A stretch of 64,000 bases of DNA from positions 1,054,001 to 1,118,000 of the forward strand of contig JAVHNS010000011.1 in the NCBI GenBank assembly GCA_036872755.1. The letters are read 5' to 3'. This document shows, one piece after another, positions 61,115 through 64,000 of the stretch. The position numbers and the translations under genes are program-made. Each line of letters begins with the position of its first letter. The stretch's first letter is position 1. Origin of the DNA: Orbilia blumenaviensis. Its lineage: Eukaryota; Ascomycota; Orbiliomycetes; Orbiliales; Orbiliaceae. The notes below the pieces were generated by a model that worked only from the letters and a program-made list of their open reading frames with translations, did no database searches and was not told the DNA's origin.

Positions 61115-62045
61115 AGCTTAACAGCGATTATTGAAACAGCGCTAGAGATTGTAGACCAAAGCAGGGGTATGAGACTAGGCCCGTCTCAGTTTCCGGAATC
61201 CACGGGGCTAGGAAGCAATGAAATAGAAAGGTATGTGAGAGGCGTCGCCGTATTCGTCTACAGGTGGGGTAAAGGTATTTAGGATTGTGTTGAGCGAATA
61301 GAACGGCCGTTTTAGAACAATTTTCTTGGCGAACGCACTAGCATGCAATCGTGAAAATATGTTAACATGTGGACATCATAACTCCATTGTTTCACTACAG
61401 CTAGATTCTCATTTGGGCAGGGTCAGGTGTGATCTACTGTAGCGAAGTAATCCTCCTTTGTGCGCGAGAACTTTATGAATTGTTCCCTGCGCATTTCCAA
61501 AACCAACTTTTGTAGCAGTGGGATGCATACGTCCTTGAGCGACTGGCCCCACGGTGGCTCTGTCAATACGGCGTTATTGTGGAGGAATGATGGCCTAACG
61601 GAGAAACAAGAGCATTACAACAGATTCCTTAGATTGCCTGCCCTAGGCCATAGCACTTGTTGCGTTAAGTTATGGAATATGGAGTGATAGATGGGTGACA
61701 GTGTATATTTATCTAAGATTGGTAGATGTTGCTAGAAGGTCACGAAAATCACCCAAGGGGGGTTTTGGTAGGCAATACTATGATACGAAAACCACGTGAT
61801 TAAACCTATTGAATAAGTACATTTCTTCCTCGAACATCTGTAGTTAAGCGGAAAGTCGTCTAGCCCTTGTCTAGCTCTCGTACCCCACCCGGCTCCTCAG
61901 ATCGTACAAGAGTTCCCTAGTAATCCTGGCTCTGTCAGATTTCGGACTCTGCTTTTCCTTCTTCGTTTGTTTTTAACTTTCCCATTATCGATCTCCCTCT
62001 GAACCTAGGTAACTAAATTACGCTCTCTTTGCAGTGTCCTCTTCC
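61115..62045. other. divergent promoter region (NLR / S8 gene)
   Basis: 931 bp between the head-to-head starts of the NLR and the subtilisin-family gene. No convincing coding sequence; the 76-codon frame at 61460-61687 has no features. The 3' part is CT-rich, as expected for a leader. Confidence 0.5.
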
Positions 62046-64000
62046 ATGGCGCTGCGGCCTGGAGATATTGCTGAAGGTGCGTCGCCCAACGCACGTAGTC
62101 TTCTTCTCCCGGATTCAGCCTTCCCGGTCGACGCGCAGACAATCCGGTCTAATAACACTCAAGCCTTCATATATGCTGATGTAAGATTTACCCTATAACT
62201 CCCACTAGACAGCACTCACCATTCCCATCTAGCAAAGTCCATAAGCTAGTGGGTACCTTCCAGAATGTCAATGCTAATAGTGATATACAGACCATCATTC
62301 GGGAGCTTGTAGCAAAGACTGCCACCGAAGCCAATACATTTCTGGAGCGAGATTCTACACGTGGAGAGTCGAAGGCTGGGAAGAAGGTATCGAGACATCA
62401 GACAGGCTCCGAAAAGGCCACGCTTTTCAGCATTTGCGCAAAGCTCAAAAAATATTTAAAAAACCTATTTCAAGCGCTGGCCAGGCAATCGTCTTGCGGT
62501 CATGATGAACTACATGAAGCGAGGTTAATGCTTCCTCGACTAGAAGACTACGAGGATGAGTCAACTCTATTTCTCGACTTGTTCCTTGCGTCGTCTTGTG
62601 GCAGTCGGTGGGAAGAGGTAAAATGTTCTCAAGTTCCAAGGTAATCCCGTGTTCTACATTAAGACTTGTTCTTCCTCTATCTAACAAACAGTGTGCCGAC
62701 CTCGCCTGGTTGTCGGTGCAATGTCTGCGAGCTCATTGACGTAGGAGAATATAATGAACTATGTATCAATTTTTCCTTCGCCGGAGCGGACACTGATTAT
62801 GTGTCGATAGGCGGTGATCACTTGGCAAAGGAGAAGGATATTCCTGTAACGTCTTTAGCAAAAATAGCGCAGTTGGACATTTGCGATGCTGTAACTATCG
62901 CTACACCTATTCCGGAAGAAGACAGGACCGACTTATTGCTCACTTTGGCACTCGCAATGCTCTACCTCTCGGAAGAATCGTGTCCTAGGCTAATATGGAG
63001 CTCTGACAACATATTCTTTGGCAACGATGACAGATCAAATATGAGCCGTCCATACCTATCCTCCTTGCTTTTACCACCACAGTCATCTCCAAGTCCATCT
63101 TCCGAACTGCCTTACTCTCTGTCCTTTGCTCAACTTCTGTGGGAAATCGAGACAGGGTCGAGGGTTCCAGAAGCAGCCGGATTAAAGGACCAGTCGGGCA
63201 CACCATCTACTTTAAGTCAAACCATGTCTACTTTAAAGGGGAAGCGGGAGCTGAGGCAGGAGCTAAAGCAGATCATAGGTGCTTGCATAGCTATGACTAA
63301 TCTTGACCAGGATCACGACACACGATGCGATTTCATATATCATAAAATTGTTTTGCCTTTAGAGCAGATGGCTAGACCTCCCCAAGTATCTCGACCTGTA
63401 GACGGGCGCCAACAGGCGGCTACACAATATCTAAAGCCAGATACGATAGTCTTGTATGACGAGTGCGAAATATCGTTGCCGTTAGTTACTCCCGTATACA
63501 CAGCTATGGCTTCCTCGACGCTAATCTTCTAACTTCGATATTTAGTGATGCTAATGGGCCAGCCGACACCTTTACTAAAAATCTGAAGGAATTTACTAGC
63601 GTACACATTCTCGGTAACGGACAGAATAACGGTATTCCGATAATCCCTGACAGGATAAAGGTAGCTATTATTGACAGTGGTATAACCGACCGAGGGGTTT
63701 GGCGTCAAAACGCTGAGACCGATGGGCGATTTGCGGAAGGGAGAAGCTGGGCCGGACCAGACCCGGATAATTTTCTGGATACCTATGGTCATGGAACGCA
63801 CGTGGCGTACCAAATAATTTTTGGGGCGCCAAAGGCGACCATTTACGTGGCTAAGATAGCGGATGGCAAAGAGATTTCCAAAGATGGGGCGAGCGCTATT
63901 GCCAAGGTACGAATAAAACTATATATTATAGTCTTCCATGTTGAGAGCTCATCCGGTGACACTCTCTGAACAGGCTATCAATTATGCTGTGGATGTTTGG
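62046..64000 (+). CDS. subtilisin-family (S8) protein with helical N-terminal domain, 3' end beyond the window
   Basis: Exons 62046-62180, 62246-62640, 62692-63462, 63546-63906 and 63974 to beyond the edge; 563 residues inside the window. The N-terminal 430 residues have no signal peptide. They contain helical segments (KLKKYLKNLFQALARQSSC), a Cys cluster (GCRCNVCELIDVG) and a block LLLTLALAMLYLSEESCPRLIW ... NIFFG ... RPYLSSLL, which resembles the DUF7580-type region often found in front of fungal S8 domains. The protease domain begins with catalytic Asp (KVAIIDSGI) and catalytic His (YGHGTHVAY); the Ser lies outside. Lack of a signal peptide points to an intracellular protease. S8 domains also serve as effector modules in some fungal NLRs. 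The first intron acceptor (AAG at 62245) is weak. Confidence 0.78.

Overview
The window is nuclear DNA of a filamentous ascomycete (Pezizomycotina). Genes carry short introns of about 45-140 nt with GTRNGT donors, CTRAY-like branch sites and YAG acceptors. Protein families typical of this group are present: DUF3632, NACHT NLR-like proteins and long Ser/Pro-rich proteins. A leotiomycete is my guess from general resemblance only. Exon joins were made by eye from splice signals; every multi-exon model below closes in frame.

Layout. At the left edge (1-2506, minus) lies the 5' part of a PNP-NACHT NLR-like gene, followed by an F-box gene (3554-4926, minus), a DUF3632 gene (6090-6953, plus) and a three-HMA copper P-type ATPase (7341-10830, minus). 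From 13.2 to 18.8 kb two secreted-protein genes stand in tandem on the minus strand. They share intron phases (1,2,1) and a cysteine-containing N-terminal module but have unrelated long tails. A housekeeping block follows: CSN7 (19383-20278, plus), SWD1 (20749-22388, minus), RPB1 (23183-28828, plus) and LYS1 (30158-31663, plus). Then come a small secreted protein (32969-33205), lipin/PAH1 (35813-38370, minus), about 7 kb with no convincing gene, an RgpF-like type II membrane glycosyltransferase candidate (45330-46776), a membrane-anchored Fn3/coiled-coil protein (47193-51162) and an unknown 703-aa protein (52910-55021).

The right end is the most distinctive part. A large C2H2-NACHT-ankyrin NLR-like gene (55709-61114, minus) is head-to-head with a subtilisin-family (S8) gene (62046 to beyond the edge, plus). 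The NLR has a degenerate P-loop, near-identical 99-bp ankyrin units, a decayed extra ankyrin unit after its stop with transition-only damage, and a run of tandem introns separated by what read as 3-nt exons. NACHT NLRs and S8 proteases both occur in fungal non-self recognition proteins, so the pair is the best candidate here for an undescribed recognition/effector system. That functional link is inference.

Other joint roles: SWD1 (COMPASS, H3K4 methylation) and RPB1 are divergently transcribed and functionally linked in transcription. LYS1 has an upstream TGACTC site that fits cross-pathway amino-acid control.
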